This document shows, one piece after another, positions 5,979-7,862 of a stretch of DNA of 7,862 bases. The stretch is taken from NCBI GenBank assembly GCA_937942465.1, contig CALDEO010000031.1, forward strand, positions 1 through 7,862, read 5' to 3'. Below the pieces are notes generated by a model. That model was not told the origin of the DNA. It did not search any database and was given only the letters and a program-made list of their open reading frames with translations. This DNA comes from an uncultured Saprospiraceae bacterium. Lineage in GTDB: Bacteria > Bacteroidota > Bacteroidia > Chitinophagales > Saprospiraceae. Every line of letters starts with the position of its first letter. Position 1 is the first letter of the stretch. Both the position numbers and the translations under genes were made by a program.

Positions 5979-7862
5979 TTAGAATTTAAGGTTGTAAGTG
6001 ATTGCAGGTACTATTGAGAATACCGCAGTCTTTTCTGCATATGTAACATTCGCATTTGATTCCTCTTGCTCAAAGTTGATACTGAATGCATTTTTGCGGT
6101 TATAGGCATTGTATACACTGAATACCCATTCTGATTGAAACCTCCGATTGACCTTACCTTTAGTACGATAAGTAGCCGAGAAGTCAAGTCTATGATAGTC
6201 TGGCAGTCTAGCTGCATTTCGCTCAGAGTATACAGGTACTGCTACACCGTTAAAGTCATATCTTCCTGTTGGGAATGTAACTGCGTTGCCAGTAGAGTAA
6301 ACAAAGTTGCTACCCATAGACCATCGATCGCTTAATTCATAAGCCACTACTATAGATAGATCATGGGGTTTGTCATACTTAGCGTTGTACCAGTCGCCAT
6401 TATTTATTGTGGCAATGTTCTTTTCAATCTTAGAGTAGGTATAGCTTACCCAGCCTGTCAATGCTCCGGTAGTTTTCTTTGCTAGTAACTCTAGACCGTA
6501 TGCTCGAGCTTTACCTATTCTCAATTCGGCATCCAAGTTGTCATTAAGCAGCAATGATGCATGATCTTTAAAATCTACGGCATTTTTAAATCGCTTATAA
6601 TAGATCTCTGCTGATAGCTCGATCGAGTTGTTTCTTACATTTTTAAAGTAGCCGATAGCAACTTGATCTGCTAATTGAGGCTTTACTTGCTCATTACTAC
6701 TAAACCAGATGTCAAATGGAGTTGCGCTATTGCCATTCGACGCAAGTTGTATATACTGTGCAGTACGATTGTAGCTTGCCTTGACAGAGCTTGATGGTGA
6801 TAGTTGATACCGCATTGACAATCTTGGTTCTAGATTCCAATAAGAATTGTATACTCCTGATGTATGATTGGTTGTATCCACAACGTCGTAGTTTTCATCT
6901 AAGTTTAGTACTTTTTGTGGACCTGCATTATGCAATGATGACAGTCTTAGACCATAGTTCACTTGCAGTGATTTACTGATCTTCTGCTCATTGTTTATAT
7001 AAAGAGCACTTTCGTAAGACTTGTTGGGTTGGATGTTAAATTGCTGTACAAAAGAACCACTTTCGATAGACTCAATGTTACCTGGGTTTATTGCATGTTG
7101 GATAATGTGCATTCCAAATTCAACAGTGTTTCGAGGGTTGACATAAGCTCCGAAGTCAGCCTTGAGACTATGCTCTCTAAGTCTAGAATCCCATTTAAAT
7201 CGAGTAATGTCTTCTTCAAAATCAAGGAAATAATCATAATTACTAAAGTAGTAAGTTAGATTAGAAAATATTTTTGGTGAGAATAAGTAGTTCCATCTTG
7301 CAGTCGCAGTAGTATTACCCCATTCGATACCAAACTGAAAGTCTTCATCATCAAATCCTAAAACATCTCGACCAAAGTATCCTGATAAGTAGAGTCTACT
7401 TTTATCGTTAAATCGATAATTGGCCTTGGCATTCAGATCGTAGAAATAGAAGTCATTGTCTTCATCAGTGCCATTGCCTCTTAATTTCTGGTAGGTTTTA
7501 GCCATGACATCGATATATGATCTACGTCCGGCTACCATGATCGAGCCTTTGTCACTTATTGGTGCTTCAAGGGCAAGTCGACTCATGATCGTACCGATAC
7601 CTCCTGCTAGAGCAAACTTCTTAGAGTTGCCATCTTTCATTCTTATATCCAATACAGATGACAGACGACCTCCATATTGAGCTGGGATGGCCCCTTTGTA
7701 GAGTTTCATATCCTTGATAGCATCTGGATTAAATGCTGAGAAAAATCCAAGAACATGAGATGCATTATATATAGGAGCTTCGTCGAGGAGTACGAGATTT
7801 TGATCCGCATTACCACCTCTTACATAAAATCCAGAGCTACCTTCTCCTACGGACTTGACACC
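5979..7862 (-). CDS. TonB-dependent outer-membrane receptor, partner of DUF4249 (N-terminus off the right edge)
   Basis: The open frame runs from the right edge to the stop at 5979-5981, giving 627 visible residues. A Met codon exists at 7707-7709, but it is not the start: the 51 codons before it encode conserved plug sequence, including GEGSSGFYVRGGN, DQNLVLLDEAPIYN and GFFSAFNPDAIKD. The plug continues with YKG and YGGRLSSVLDIRMKDGN (visible residues 55-76). The rest is an outer-membrane barrel of alternating aromatic strands ending in VPAITYNLKF, with the terminal Phe expected for barrel assembly by BamA. Missing are the signal peptide, any carboxypeptidase-like domain and the first part of the plug, perhaps 150-220 residues judging from the family's usual size. 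The codons are more mixed (CGA, CGT and AGA for Arg) than in the left-hand receptor, suggesting lower expression. Substrate unknown; its close partner is the DUF4249 gene. Confidence 0.94.
   Translation of the reverse strand, partial: GVKSVGEGSSGFYVRGGNADQNLVLLDEAPIYNASHVLGFFSAFNPDAIKDMKLYKGAIPAQYGGRLSSVLDIRMKDGNSKKFALAGGIGTIMSRLALEAPISDKGSIMVAGRRSYIDVMAKTYQKLRGNGTDEDNDFYFYDLNAKANYRFNDKSRLYLSGYFGRDVLGFDDEDFQFGIEWGNTTATARWNYLFSPKIFSNLTYYFSNYDYFLDFEEDITRFKWDSRLREHSLKADFGAYVNPRNTVEFGMHIIQHAINPGNIESIESGSFVQQFNIQPNKSYESALYINNEQKISKSLQVNYGLRLSSLHNAGPQKVLNLDENYDVVDTTNHTSGVYNSYWNLEPRLSMRYQLSPSSSVKASYNRTAQYIQLASNGNSATPFDIWFSSNEQVKPQLADQVAIGYFKNVRNNSIELSAEIYYKRFKNAVDFKDHASLLLNDNLDAELRIGKARAYGLELLAKKTTGALTGWVSYTYSKIEKNIATINNGDWYNAKYDKPHDLSIVVAYELSDRWSMGSNFVYSTGNAVTFPTGRYDFNGVAVPVYSERNAARLPDYHRLDFSATYRTKGKVNRRFQSEWVFSVYNAYNRKNAFSINFEQEESNANVTYAEKTAVFSIVPAITYNLKF

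Noticed and set aside
7707..7709. ATG as the start of the right-hand receptor.
   Set aside because: Conserved plug sequence (RGGN, DQNLVLLDE) continues in frame upstream to the window edge, so this Met is internal.

Overview
The window is an AT-rich piece of chromosome from a member of the Bacteroidota. The evidence is two large TonB-dependent outer-membrane receptors, one of them with an N-terminal carboxypeptidase-like repeat domain, a DUF4249-type lipoprotein (a family known from this phylum) next to a receptor, start codons without a Shine-Dalgarno sequence, and a TAnnTTTG promoter box. I cannot fix the genus or family.

Layout from left to right. (1) Positions 1-2393, minus strand: a TonB-dependent receptor with its N-terminus, signal peptide, carboxypeptidase-like domain and plug, cut at the left edge before the end of its barrel. 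(2) Positions 2394-3247: 854 bases without a convincing gene, lying between two divergently transcribed genes. This stretch holds a small stem-loop near the receptor start, a cluster of AGCTCTTGT-type repeats, an AT-rich direct repeat, a tRNA-like but defective patch, and a clear -7 box for the helicase. (3) Positions 3248-4540, plus strand: a complete RhlE-type DEAD-box RNA helicase. (4) Positions 4567-4605: a stem-loop that can terminate the two converging transcripts. (5) Positions 4608-7862, minus strand: a run of three genes read from right to left, namely a second TonB-dependent receptor (5' end off the right edge), a DUF4249 lipoprotein 13 bases behind it, and a GNAT N-acetyltransferase 38 bases behind that.

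The receptor-DUF4249 pair is probably one outer-membrane uptake unit whose substrate cannot be read from the sequence. The first receptor looks strongly expressed from its codon choice and belongs to a different plug subtype from the second. The helicase is a housekeeping RNA-remodelling enzyme and the acetyltransferase is probably a RimJ/RimL-like modifying enzyme. I found no mobile element, CRISPR array, rRNA or intact tRNA. Nothing here amounts to a demonstrably new system; the least explained part is the intergenic region 2394-3247.
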